This document shows, in pieces, positions 53,001 to 62,300 of a DNA stretch of 64,000 nt; position 1 is the first letter of the stretch, and each line of letters starts with the position of its first letter. Made by a program: the position numbers and the translations under genes. The notes under the pieces were generated by a model that saw nothing but the letters and a program-made list of their open reading frames with translations, did no database searches and was not told where the DNA came from. Origin of the DNA: Brachypodius melanocephalos (taxonomy: Eukaryota > Chordata > Aves > Passeriformes > Pycnonotidae); contig VZSR01001685.1 in assembly GCA_013398615.1 (NCBI GenBank), positions 33,453,111-33,517,110 on the forward strand, given 5' to 3'.

Positions 53001-56000
53001 TATCACACAAGAGTGCCTGAACCCAGAATTCAGCTCACTGGGATCTCTCCTTCAGGGCATTTTGCAGTTCTTACACAAATCAGTTAAACCCAAAGCACCT
53101 TGACAGCCTGCGACACAGATACAATAAAAGAACAATCATACAGTGAAAAAAAAATAGAAACGTATTTTACCTTTTGAGTACCAATGCAACATTCAAAATC
53201 TTTTTGACTTGGATGCAGTTAAGAATACAGTAATATGTTTCAGAATGATTTTCTGCCCCCATGGAGATTTATATACATATTCTTTGCCAAAAGTTTCTTC
53301 TTGAGTCCATAGTCACAGCAATAACAGATGTATGAGTCCTTTGTTTCATTTCCAAGATGTAAGTGTCGAACTGCTCTTTGATATTTTCATGACTTTTGGT
53401 ATGGATCACTGCAATCCATAATCCAAGACTCTCTTCTAAATGTTAAGGTTCAGCCCATGTTCTGAGAAGCATGAATCATGGTAAGCAGATACACCATATC
53501 TACCCTGGCACTTTCTTTCACTGATATGTAAAGATTCAGATAGTCTTAGCATTCTCTTTCTGTGTAGTCTTTGGTAGCCTTTAAATTTTAAGTTGGGGTT
53601 TTTTTTCAGAGCATAGAGAGAGTAGCAATATTTGCCTGTTAAGTGATACTTGCAAAGAATAAGTACTAAAAAGTGTTTCTGATTGCACTCATCCCTTTAG
53701 ACTGCATGGTGGTCATCTCTTTACCCTTTCATTATGTTGTAGAGGCTTTTATCCTTATTTTGTACAGTCCTGTAGGAAGAAAAACTGATCTTTTCCAGCT
53801 TGTACAGCAATCACTTTACCTTCCTGCTTAATATATCTACCTTCCTATTAATGATAATATTTAATTATGGTGGCAATTACCTGGACGAGAGTTCTGCCTC
53901 ACTACTCCAAAGTACCTTGGCTGGTCAAATTCCGGTGGGTTGTCATTGATATCCTCCACATTTATTGTAACAGCATATGGGCCGTTAACGACGTTCCCAC
54001 TTTCATCAAGACTTTCCACCTGATTTGAAAAAAGAAGGAACAGCAAAGAAATATTTTCATGCAGATAAGCTAAAAAGCATAAATTAATATTAAGATGTCA
54101 GATGCCAGGTCACTCCTACTGTGATGCAGATCTGATAAGAGCCATCACTGATAAGAGCTCCACAAACAAGGACAAAGATGTCACTGTAGGTCTCTGACAA
54201 AAATTTGCCACAGTATATAATGCCAATAAAACAAAATAACCCACTCCTGCTTCTGATGACATCTTTCAGAGGGCAATTTCTCGCTTCCAGTTTCAGCAGA
54301 CCTCTTGTATTTTTGCACAGCTAAGAATTCATGGGGTTTTTTAAACAGCAATATATACTCTCTAGCAAACAAGGAGAAAATCCAACATGATATAGCATTT
54401 ATAACTAATTGCTGTTACAAATATAAATCAGATAAATAGTCTGATATAAGGGTTAGTAAAGAAAAATTAATTCTTCACTCTAATGACTTTTTTCCAAACA
54501 ATTTGACTTATTTTCCAGCCTTATTTAACTTTAAAGCATCAAATATATATTATATCTGTCACACTTCATTTTATTTGCACATAATAGATAAAATCACAAT
54601 TATTTATGCCTAACCAAGCATAATTTCTCCATTCTGTCATCGGTTCTTATCTATAAATGATTCACATGCTTAGGGTTATTAACTTCTGGGGCTAGAAAAT
54701 TGTCCTCTCTAATTCCAATCCAAGAGTGCTTTAGAGCTGATAATGTGAAACCCTGAAACCTGAAGTGCTAGTCTTTGGATAGACTGCTAAGGCTGGCTAA
54801 AAAATCATCATGTGCTTTGTCTGTTCAGATACTGATCCTCTCATGATCATCCCTTTCTCAGCTGCTAGTGCCTCAGAAGAAGACAACACCATTTTTGACA
54901 TGGTTTAAGAGGACAAGGCTATACTGAGACCCAAAGACTGCCTATCCACTGCTCCGTTCTCAAAAGTGTTTACACCAGTGAGATCCTCGTGAAAAGGGTA
55001 TAATAGCAGGACAAGCACACAAAGCTTTTCCTTCTCTTAGAGTCCAACATCTGCCAAACAGCTTTCTGCTGTTATCTGACAGAGGTTAGGTCTGTGCCTC
55101 TCTGCACAAATGTCTTTTACTCGCACTGTTTCAGAGTCACAGAATATTCTGAGTTGGAAGCAACTCACAAGGATCATCAAGTCCAACCCTGAAGTGAATG
55201 GCCCGTACAGGGATCAAACCTTGGCATTATTAGCACCATGCTCTAACCAACTGAGCTAATCTCAGTTTGTCACCATGTAAATTACAATAGTTTATTTTTG
55301 CACTCCAGACATGGAATTCGCAGTGTCATCCTTCAGGAATAACAAGAAAAGCTCATTCATGAGGCTAGATTTTACTTCCAGTCAAGTATCCTTCTCATAT
55401 TAGGAGAGTTAAAGGGTTGGTGTTGGCATCACAATTTTTGTTTTCTCAACATAGCCTTCCTCTGCTAAGGAGCATTTTCCTGTTTCATCTTTGAGAGCTA
55501 CAAAACGGTATGTCTTCCAGCAAATCTTGATATTAAAAATGAAAAAGCTGCCTGTAAACACAGGCAAAATAAAGGGCTCAAAATTTCAACAGATTTCTCT
55601 TAGTATGAGGTTTACCAAAAGAGGGTGGATGTGAATACTTCTCCCTTCCTATTTTTCGTTGAGTTTTTTACCTGCAGCTTGTGCACTTGTTTGGTCTCCC
55701 AGTCCAGAGACCCATTGATGTACAGGATGCCTGTCTTCGGTTCAATGTCAATAATTCCAGCTTTTTCACCAGACATTCTGAAACTCACAGCAGGTGGCTC
55801 AAGTGTGAACTACAAAGGCAAAATAACAGAGTGGAAAAAATGACATTTTTTCAGCATTTTCACCATAATAAAAATAATTTCATGCTTTTGTGACTTTTAA
55901 AATCTGTTGCCAACAGCGTGTTTGGCTGGGAGAATGATACTCCAAGAGTCTGCTCAAACAAGTCTGCTCTTTTCTGATCCTCAGCAGAGGAGTTTTCACG

Positions 56001-59000
56001 TTATTTCCTGAATGCTGCAAGAAATCTCAACTGCAGTTTGTTTCCAAAGCAAACGTCTGCTTAGGACAGGCTTTGTCTGAGCATGGGAATGGAAAAAAAA
56101 TGACACACATCCTCCATTTGCCTGGGAGCTGGATCTGTCCTTCTGTGGTTATGGCTTTGAGAGGAAAACCTCAGAGTCAAGGGAAAATGATGACACAAGT
56201 TAGATGGAAAGAAAATCTCCAGGAATGCTGATTTTATTAATCCCTGTCTTAGGATATGCTCTTAAAAATGTGTTTGAGAGGGGGTTGTCTCCTGCTCTTT
56301 GCCGGAAGACTCTTTAATTCCCAGAGAGAGGAATTAAAAACTAATTTCAGATCCTCTTTGGGGCCTGTTCTTCCCAGCAGCACAGAGACAACATTTCATA
56401 CGTGGTGTCTGTGTGCAGGCTGTGGGCTTTTTGACCAGAGGGGATAACACGAGACACTCGGTTACCTGGTGAAGGATGCGTGGACCCCCTCCTTCTTGAA
56501 CAGAGAAGTCCATGGCCTTCAGAGGCCCACTTACAAGCAGACCCTCCAGACTGAGCCATAGAACCTGTGAGAGAGAGAGGGGGATGGAGGAAAGCAGCTG
56601 AGGGATGTCTGCTGCCACCACACACAAACAGCAGCTCCCCACCACTGAGCCTCCTGCAAGCTGTTTTGCTATAGAATAATGGCAGACTCTTCCAGGTTTG
56701 CACTGAACATCTCCAGGTTCTTCAGTGTATATAATTTTTTAAAACAGTGCGATTTATTAATTAATTTGAGAACAAAGGCTTGTGCCCTGCCCTTTTCTGA
56801 CCGCTACATAATTAAATGAGATGGGATCTACCTGCAAGAGCAAACAGAATAAGAAAATAGATGAATGTAGACTGAGAGCAAAACAGAATTCACAAAATCA
56901 TTGCTGGATCTCCTCTGTGTCCTCAGCAGGACCATCCACAACACATCCAGGAGTCACAAAGCCCTGTGAAAACAAGTGTCTGGAAACCAAACTTCGCACC
57001 TGGGGATGGGGAGGAGCTGTGGCTGCACCCTTCGTGATTTCCCCAGTAAATCAAATATTTTCTGTATGGAATGAGGTGGCCCTCCCTGGGTCCCTACACC
57101 ATCCCCCTCAGTGCCACAGCCATCTGGGCAAGCCACCTGAGCCCCACGTCTTCACATCAATTGCATGTGAAAGCAAACCACAGAGAACAAACATGTCCTT
57201 CAGATCTTTGGCTTTTTACCTGATGGCAAAAAATGTCATACAGATCTGTCTCAGCCTCTGTTTTCTTCCTAATGGCTAGCAATGTCTTAACATCATGGTT
57301 TTTTCTGCCAAATTTTTAGGAGTTTTATAACCATACACTCCCCAGTACCCAAAGACCTCCACACTCCTGCCCTAACATTTCAGGGTTGTTCTTGTTTCCA
57401 ATAAAAATAAAATTTAAAAATAATTAAAAAAAAAAAACTTTTAAAAAAGGCAAGCAAAAATGAGCCTCTCAGAGCAGGCCTTGCACACAAGACAATTCAC
57501 ACTGTGGTTCAGATAATCAACCTGTTTCTTCAAAGGCAAGACCAAGCTTCCCCAAATTCCATCTCTTCACCACCTATCTTGACAACACTGAGGATCTGCC
57601 TGTCAGAATTAGGGCTCCATTATTTGGCTGCACAAATAAAGTTTCTTTTCTTCCATAGTAAAAATTAATTTATTTTGCTTTACAGATTTAGAGTACCGTT
57701 TCCACCCTGTAGATCACACCACAGAGCTGAGTGTGTGTTTTCTGCTGCATGACTTTTCCTCTGGATTTGATCCTGCTGCTGCTGGGGCAGCTATTCAATT
57801 TCTCACAGAAAAGCACGGTCTGCATATTGCCAAGGGAAATCTTAATTCTGCCTATGACAAAAACATAGCTAAGTTCAGCACAATTTACCCTAAAGCACTG
57901 CTCTGTGTGTCACAAGTAGGGTTTCAATAATTCCATATTGTTCTTAGTAATAGCCAGAGATGCTGCCCCACTCCCCTGCAAGGCTTTGTGACTCCTTTTG
58001 ACAACAGGAAAAGCAGAAAGCTGGGGAAGGAGAGGCAGGGATGTTAGTGGACACTAGTGTCAGCAGGAGAATATCAACAAATGCAATCTGATAGTTATGC
58101 TTCCAGGAAAATGCACTTTGCAGCTACCCTTTAATATTTTTGCACAATGCTGACTGCTGGCGTCTGCCAGGGACCAGACATCAGGACCCTGAACCTGACC
58201 CGCTGTGTCATACAGGCTGGCACAGCCTGGCTCCTGGAGGCTTTTCCTGAGGCCATTTTGTGGACAGATTTTGCTTTATCATGTTCCCTGCCACGGAGGA
58301 ACAAAGGCTGATGTTATAAAATCCAGCAAGTTCAAAGTGCACCCTATGAAGCAAATAAGCGATATCACTTCTGTCGATTAAAACTACTTTATGTGGACCA
58401 TAAATATTTCCAAACATATTTCTACAGCATAAATCCCTGTTCTGGAGCTTGAAAGGGAAAGAGGCTTTACCTGTTGATCCATATCCATTGGCATCTCTTC
58501 TGAAGATGCTATAATGCCTGCAGAGTGGCTTCATTGGTGAGGGGTGGGGGCAGCACTGCCACAAGCAGCAGCTTGAGAAATGGGAAAGGAAAGGAGGTGC
58601 TCATTGTGGCACCCCTCAAGGTTTCCATATTCTGAGGCATTTTTTACTGAACTTGAATTTGATGCATTTTTTTCAATCTTTTCTGTTAATTTCAATTGTG
58701 AAGTAGAAGTCACCACTGTAGCCTTTACAAACATCAGTGAATCTATTGAATTTAATACATAGGATCCATAAAGAGCATAATTAATACATTTCTGTTTCAG
58801 AAAATCCTCTGAAAAGAGATTGACAGGAACCAAAAAATGAGGATACGTAATTAATATGCACAGTTTAAACTATGAGCCATTATATGTCTCAGAATGCATT
58901 TAATATTTAACATGTATGGATTATAATGCAGAACACATGATTTTCACTCTTTGGTCATTTGTTGCAGTATGGTTAAATCTTTTCTAACATGAATTCATGT

Positions 59001-59325
59001 ATTGGAAACAGTGATATCTAAGGAGGAAGTAGAAGAGGCAAAACAAGTAAATTGCTGCCTTCTAGATTTTTTCCTAATAACTGAGATGTCTTCTTAGCTT
59101 GCTGTGGGGTCACACGAGTGTGCCGGGGACACACTCCCATACCCAGAGTTCCAGCCACTCTGCTGGCACCACTGCCAGCCTGACCTGCAGGCTGACACAC
59201 CCCACGGATTAGAGCTCAGAGGCTGGCAGGCAGCCTTTACCATTTGCTCACAGACAAACAAAGGAAAACCTGTAACTCACCAAGTGAATGAGAAGCAGAA
59301 ATTGAAGTCCACACAGCTTAAGCAT
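37603..59325 (-). CDS. CDH17: Cadherin-17 (LI-cadherin), complete 17-exon coding gene
   Basis: This is a seven-repeat, calcium-dependent adhesion protein of the cadherin superfamily. In mammals it lies on the basolateral membrane of intestinal epithelium (liver in some species) and adheres without catenins. Joining 17 exons at GT-AG sites gives 2,502 nt, i.e. 833 residues plus stop; human is 832. Seen in order: signal peptide 1 to about 23; EC1 from about 27; linkers DINDN 117-121, MESLWKAPP 234-242, DINDN 331-335, DINDQ 440-444, TNVEEPP 557-563 and DVNDN 658-662; a Cys-rich stretch with C763, C765 and C771; membrane helix about 786-807; Lys-rich tail 808-833. Potential N-glycosylation sites include INGS, DNVT, ENST, VNIS, PNNT, INAT and YNSS. 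Segments such as VIDINDQIPIFEKSD and NPEPLV match human CDH17 closely. All exon phases agree and no break is seen, so the gene is probably functional. The RGD of human EC6 is EGD here. The identity is essentially certain; the noncoding first exon is not located. Confidence 0.97.
37710..38608 (-). other. CDH17 last intron, with GATA repeat
   Basis: 899 bp splitting the membrane helix. Its main content is the (GATA)n tract at 38.06-38.12 kb. A hydrophobic frame ending in KRK at 38.17-38.37 kb is present but is not connected by a phase-compatible acceptor. Confidence 0.8.
38058..38116. repeat. (GATA)n microsatellite
   Basis: Tandem ATAG units, about nine uninterrupted then imperfect (one C interruption, then ATAT drift). 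It lies in the last CDH17 intron, about 350 bp from the final exon's acceptor. Likely polymorphic. Confidence 0.9.
38609..38725 (-). CDS. CDH17: CDH17 coding exon 16 (Cys-rich stem, first part of membrane helix)
   Basis: Residues 760-798 plus one base, phases 1-1. It has a C-K-C spacing followed by a third Cys (human has C-S-C and Cys), then WPTAGQAIGILLAVLIVIG, matching human IPTVGMAVGILLTTLLVIG. This is the N-terminal half of the membrane helix. The acceptor is TTTTGCAG and the donor GTAAGT. Confidence 0.95.
38832..38948 (-). CDS. CDH17: CDH17 coding exon 15 (end of EC7)
   Basis: Residues 721-759 plus one base, phases 1-1. It contains THAHLSPKHGNFEEKTYEV and NDNGKPPLENKV, matching human THARLSTRHTEFEEREYVV and NDGGRPPLEGIV. 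The acceptor is CTTACAG and the donor GTATTC. The next intron is only 106 bp. Confidence 0.95.
40897..41133 (-). CDS. CDH17: CDH17 coding exon 14 (EC6-EC7 linker, EC7)
   Basis: Residues 642-720 plus one base, phases 1-1. It carries LSDVNDNPPQIATDY (human LMDVNDNPPRLAKDY), FFCYPVS and NNWEISKVNG (human NDWEVSKING). The acceptor is CCTGACAG. A second in-frame AG lies nine bases into the exon (ATGCAG) and would drop three residues. The donor is GTAAGC. Confidence 0.95.
42037..42167 (-). CDS. CDH17: CDH17 coding exon 13 (EC6, EGD in place of RGD)
   Basis: Residues 598-641 plus one base, phases 2-1. It begins RYSLEGDVRQWLRIDSATG, against human YSLRGDTRGWLKIDHVTG, so the human RGD tripeptide is EGD (residues 602-604). 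The LDRE core follows as ASPLDREKAEIY. The acceptor is TTTCCAAAG and the donor GTAAGT. Confidence 0.95.
43877..44121 (-). CDS. CDH17: CDH17 coding exon 12 (EC5, degenerate EC5-EC6 linker, start of EC6)
   Basis: Residues 517-597 plus two bases, phases 0-2; the longest exon. It contains ALDFETTPVYNLVINATNPE (human PLDFETAAVSNIVFKAENPE), the linker TNVEEPPVF, and EVSEDIPVSTLV ending KAYDPEGDSV. The donor GTAAAA at 43871-43876 was chosen over GTACGG six bases earlier on the coding strand, because only phase 2 restores the frame of exon 13 (CG plus A gives Arg598). Confidence 0.94.
45333..45524 (-). CDS. CDH17: CDH17 coding exon 11 (EC5)
   Basis: Residues 453-516, phases 0-0. It contains EIQATDGDEPDTGSS, matching human TIQATDADEPFTGSS, and NRGFVKINK, matching NTGYVIIKK. 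One potential glycosylation site, PNNT. The acceptor is CTCTTCAG and the donor GTGAAT. Confidence 0.96.
46795..46871 (-). CDS. CDH17: CDH17 coding exon 10 (EC4-EC5 linker)
   Basis: Residues 427-452, a 77-nt exon in phases 1-0. It contains VIDINDQIPIFEKSD, identical over these residues to human CDH17 as I recall it and a strong identity marker. The Q in DINDQ replaces the usual final N, also as in human. The acceptor is CCATGCAG and the donor GTGAGT. Confidence 0.97.
48168..48383 (-). CDS. CDH17: CDH17 coding exon 9 (EC4)
   Basis: Residues 355-426, phases 1-1. It contains LATDADEKNTLNSRLRF (DxD calcium ligands; human has LTAHDRDEENTANSFLNY) and LQLTGRSLNKRDSAKY in the place of human LQLAKQSLKKQDTPQY. 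The donor is GTATGT at 48162-48167, which fits the phase of exon 10. Confidence 0.94.
48823..48861. repeat. Perfect 16-bp inverted repeat (hairpin) in a CDH17 intron
   Basis: The arm at 48823-48838 (AAAAATGCTGTTTTAT) is the exact reverse complement of 48846-48861, with a 7-nt loop of A and T. It lies between coding exons 9 and 8. It is too short and AT-rich to call a microRNA precursor. Confidence 0.85.
49079..49229 (-). CDS. CDH17: CDH17 coding exon 8 (end of EC3, DINDN linker, start of EC4)
   Basis: Residues 305-354 plus one base, phases 0-1. It carries IHVIVEDINDNPPVC, the canonical EC3-EC4 calcium linker, and VEVQENE, which matches human FEVQENE. The acceptor is GTTGCAG and the donor GTAAGA. 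Confidence 0.96.
49796..49927 (-). CDS. CDH17: CDH17 coding exon 7 (EC3)
   Basis: Residues 261-304, phases 0-0. It contains EKEKLPRLPFSVSENG and VTEPLDREEKD, aligning with human DKEKLPRFPFSIDQEG and VTQPLDREEKD. The LDREE core is intact. The acceptor follows a T run ending TTTTTTAG and the donor is GTAAGT. The intron before it contains a CR1 fragment at 50.4-50.6 kb. Confidence 0.95.
50376..50635 (+). mobile_element. CR1 LINE, truncated 3' end, in CDH17 intron
   Basis: A 3' CR1 fragment of about 260 bp. Seen in order: a 'ctgggcactggaacaggctcccc' type block, the 'ttcaggaaacacttgaacaatgctctc' block, then 'gatgatcctgatgggtctcttccaa' and the tail 'attctatgattctgtg'. It is antisense to CDH17, in the intron between exons 7 and 6. 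It has no coding capacity. Confidence 0.85.
51700..51899 (-). CDS. CDH17: CDH17 coding exon 6 (EC2, calcium-free EC2-EC3 linker)
   Basis: Residues 194-260, phases 1-0. It includes LVVSVKDMAGK, matching human LVISVKDMGGQ, then VIISVMESLWKAPP, where other repeats have D-x-N-D-N. Human has ENIWKAPKP here, so the missing calcium motif is ancestral rather than damage. It ends KENSTQVHPVNISR, with two glycosylation sites. The acceptor is CCTCTAG and the donor GTAAGG. Confidence 0.95.
52570..52728 (-). CDS. CDH17: CDH17 coding exon 5 (EC2)
   Basis: Residues 141-193, phases 1-1, so it could be skipped without a frameshift. It starts GKPFMYIHATDRDDPTTP, close to human GKPFLYVNATDLDDPATP, and includes the calcium-ligand DxD type motif DRDD and a glycosylation site DNVT. 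The acceptor is CCAAACAG and the donor GTATGT. Confidence 0.95.
53881..54019 (-). CDS. CDH17: CDH17 coding exon 4 (end of EC1, DINDN linker, start of EC2)
   Basis: Residues 95-140 plus one base of codon 141, phases 0-1. It carries VEDINDNPPEF, a canonical EC1-EC2 calcium linker, and VVRQNSRPG, which matches human SVRQNSRPG at the same exon junction. The acceptor is AAATCAG and the donor GTAATT. Confidence 0.96.
55131..55265 (-). mobile_element. tRNA-Ile-headed, CR1-tailed SINE (TguSINE1-like)
   Basis: On the minus strand a tRNA-like head covers about 55265-55199. It has an A box (TTAGCTCAGTTGGTTAGAGC), the anticodon-arm sequence GTGCTAATAATGCC as in tRNA-Ile(AAT), and a B box GGTTTGATCC. Six or so bases of the T arm are missing, so it cannot fold as a tRNA. 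A CR1-like tail follows (GGTTGGACTTGATGATCC... to TTCCAACTCAGAATATTCTGTG). This matches the SINE family described in songbirds. It lies in the CDH17 intron between exons 4 and 3, in the same orientation as the gene. Confidence 0.85.
55672..55809 (-). CDS. CDH17: CDH17 coding exon 3 (EC1)
   Basis: Residues 49-94, phases 0-0, acceptor TTTGTAG and donor GTAAAA. It contains PPAVSF and, near the end, LDWETKQVHKLQ, matching human PPAVTF and LDRETRSTHNLQ. The WET at the end replaces the usual cadherin LDRE core with LDWE, so the otherwise conserved Arg is Trp. No stop or frameshift. Confidence 0.93.
56466..56564 (-). CDS. CDH17: CDH17 coding exon 2 (end of signal peptide, start of EC1)
   Basis: Residues 16-48, phases 0-0. 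The acceptor is a CT run ending TCACAG and the donor is GTAACC. It contains SGPLKAMDFSVQEG, which aligns with human SGPLKPMTFSIYEG, the mature N-terminus of EC1. The first eight residues (VLWLSLEG) complete the signal peptide. There is no classical-type prodomain and no Trp2, as in other LI-cadherins. Confidence 0.93.
56565..59280 (-). other. CDH17 first coding intron (longest)
   Basis: 2,716 bp between the signal-peptide exon and exon 2. An A-rich low-complexity patch lies at about 57.40-57.45 kb. Two overlapping minus-strand open frames at 58.21-58.83 kb show no similarity that I recognise. Otherwise nothing stands out. Confidence 0.7.
59281..59325 (-). CDS. CDH17: CDH17 coding exon 1 (start codon, signal peptide)
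   Basis: Encodes residues 1-15, MLKLCGLQFLLLIHL, the first half of a hydrophobic signal peptide. The ATG has A at -3 and is the only one that reads into the donor GTGAGT at 59275-59280 in a frame that continues into exon 2. It ends in phase 0. The sequence differs from the human signal peptide, as is usual for such segments, so this assignment rests on position, donor and frame. Confidence 0.85.
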
Positions 59326-59350
59326 ACTGGAATATGCTTTGCTTCAGCCC
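59326..59350 (-). other. CDH17: Probable 5' UTR part of CDH17 first coding exon, with upstream splice acceptor
   Basis: A pyrimidine-rich stretch ending in CTCTCTGCAG lies just upstream of this 25-nt segment on the minus strand (AG at 59351-59352). It looks like a splice acceptor, so the start-codon exon is probably spliced to a noncoding first exon, as in human CDH17. That exon is not identified. Alternatively transcription could begin nearby. Confidence 0.45.
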
Positions 59351-62300
59351 CTGCAGAGAGATGACAGTCACTTTAGTCCCACAGAGTTGGCCTAGTCTGT
59401 TTGCAAACTAAGGCAATCGCTGAGTTTTCCTGAAGCTGCAGGGAGAGAGCTGAGGAGCGAGCCCCGAAGGAGCAAGTGCAGCTCTGCCCACAAAAGGTGA
59501 GACCAGTGATACTCCTGGGCTGCCGGGGAAGGCTGTACCCTTCAGGTTGTGCGTGATGTTGCAAGAAATGCAACACCTGAGAGCCCCAAAGAGTTGTCAA
59601 TGGTTGAACCCGGCACAGAAGTTCAAGCCACGCAACCACAATGTGTCAATGGTTCTGTACCACAAACTCATTTTCATTTCCGCTTTACTGAAAGTAAAGA
59701 GGCATTCACAGGGCGTGCCATAACCACAGGACAGAAGTCTTGCAGAGATCATCCTGAGGTGTCTGTCTTCTGGTTCCAAAAAAACAACAGTTTCCTGCAG
59801 ATTGCAGAGGCAGAGGATGCCTAAGGCACCTGTACACCCTAAAACAACATGGCTACTGGAAACAAGATTTCCAAGTCCAAGGAGCATTCTGTGCCTCAAA
59901 CTTAAAAGAAATATTGAGCACGCACTTTCACAATTTACGTTACATCCTCCTGAAAACTAGATGGCTTTCTCAAAATACAACCCTACATCCTCATTGCCTC
60001 TAGATTTTAACCAAGAGAATGAGGCCAGTTCTGAAAGAAGTGAAGCTGGCATATTGCACTGCCATCTTCAGTGGTGCTCCATGTTATATGGCTCACACCT
60101 ACAGGAATCCTTCCACAGCTCTGCCCCAGAGAGGGCCCCAATGGGGAGAACAGAGTGTGGAGGCACAGATCCCTCCAGATGCCTTCCTGCTTGTGTTTCC
60201 CATCACACCTCCTTTTCTTTCCTCAATGGCTGAACAAAGAGGGGACCTGTAAATATAGAAACTGCTACCCACACTGCTGTTCTCTTCAGCACTCATCCTA
60301 GGGCATGTCACAGGACTTTATCTTCCAAATCCCATTCTGAGCTGGGTTATACTGTGTGTGTAATTACACCCTTTGAAAGTACTGGGCTCTTTCCTTGGGC
60401 TGGAGATAACTGTGTGGCTACTAGAGGAAAATAGTATGATATGCTTTTGAAACCAGAAGTGATCAGGAAAATCATTAAATTTGTCACAAAACAAGGGCTT
60501 AAATTGAACCCTCTGTGGATGCTTGGCTGTGATGCCTCCTTAGTGGTTCCTTCACAGACTTACTGAAGCCAGAGGAGGTGGCAAAGGCAGGGCAGAGAGA
60601 AGGAGAATACACTTTGAACCTCCTGGAAGGACACTTTGAACCAAAACTGTTGCTGATATTCCAGTTATAGTCAATGAAAATTCTTTCAGTTCCTCTTCCT
60701 GTACAATCTCTCCCCTCTCTCCCCTCCTGCCTCTCTCTTCCGAATACATCGACCAGTTTCAGCTGCACTTAGTAGCCATGTGGGAACTTCAAAAAACTCA
60801 TTCCTTATTAATTTGGGGTGGAAGGTGGGACAGAGCACCCAAGGTGTTCCCTCTCCATCCTGTAAGGCTGCCGTCTGTGCCCAGCAGCTCCCTGCAGGGC
60901 TTTGTCTGCCCCGCTGGAGGAGGCATGGCTGGAGGTGTCCCTCTGCCAGCCACCAGTGGAGGAACACCAGGGAGCTAAAAGTACTGGGGAAGGCCATCAA
61001 AAAGGAAGAAAAACTATATGTGGTGGTCTGGGGTACTATGATCTGGATTCAGGGAGGAGCAGGACCTACCAGGGAGAGGAGAAAGTTTCAGGGACACATC
61101 CAGCCTTACTTCTGGGGACAGAAAATGCTGGAAAATTAATTGCTAAATGTAGCTGTGTCATGGCCAAGTTCTCCTGTCCAGATCTGACTACCAAATGCAG
61201 CAGTGGAAATGCAGCCATTTCACAGTTTGCATGACAAGCGCCTTTGATGTTCTCTTCTCTTTGAACATAAACATGATTTCCTTTTGTCACACCATTCATG
61301 GTGCCTATTGCAAGTCTTGATCAGACCTTGAACATTTATTTTTGGGTGGAAATTGTTACCAAGTCTCATGAACCGTCTCATTGCCAAGGACCGAAGCCCC
61401 AAAATCCATGCTCCTCTGTCACTCAGAATAGACTTCCAGTACATATAGATTCATATAAAAGTTTTCAGTAACAGGCAGTTTCAGGATTAGAATAGCATCA
61501 GCTTAACTAAAAGCAGCTTGAGATCTGGCTGAGAACTGAAGCCATATTTTCTCTTTCATTTCTCAGCTTCATCTCAGTGTTATATCCCTAATAATCCCTC
61601 ATGCTTCCCATGACTGAAGAGAAATCTCTAGGATAACCATCACACAAATATTCCAGCGACTTTCAATAACAAACATTCAAAGAACAAAGAATATTCCCGG
61701 AGATTAAAGATCAGTAACAATCACAAGTATTTGGTTCCGCGGAAAAAATATTATTTTCTTTAGTTGATTGATTTCAGATGTTCAAATTCAGCAAAGAGAA
61801 AACAGAGGAAATTGATCCAAATCAAATACAAACCAGACTAAGCCTTAGCACAGCAGTCATCCATTTTACAGGGACAGCTAAAATCCTTTAGCAAAACCCC
61901 TGCTTCAGCTTTCAAGATATTTTTGTGAAATGTCAGTTAGATCATCTCTTACCTGCAACATGAAAAGCTTATTTTGCTCTAAAAATGCTTCTTTCTTTCA
62001 GTTGCAGGGATCACCTTTGCACGGGTTGGTGATGTCTGTCTGTGCTTATCCAGTTTATGGTTCTTCAGACTTGCTCTCAGAGATTCAGTGGCTCAAACAT
62101 TAACTGCATGGCAATTATTGATTCTAATGACTAGGTGTGGTATGAAGCAGCAGCCCTTTAAGGAAGCAAAGTAGCTCCAAGGTAATTTACAGTATTCAGT
62201 ATTTTTATGTCCTTTGTGATTTTCTTTCTGATTTAATTTTTTCTCAGTTGGGCTGTGAGAAAAGAATGTGCAGGGCATGTGTTGGAGCCACAAGGAAAAG

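Noticed and set aside
55199..55265. Possible functional tRNA-Ile(AAT) gene
   Set aside because: Part of the T arm is missing and it continues into a CR1-like tail, so it is a SINE head.
58208..58833. Two minus-strand frames (118 and 100 codons) in the first coding intron, possible alternative exons
   Set aside because: They do not resemble any CDH17 region, and exon 1 to exon 2 already joins in phase 0 with a plausible signal peptide.
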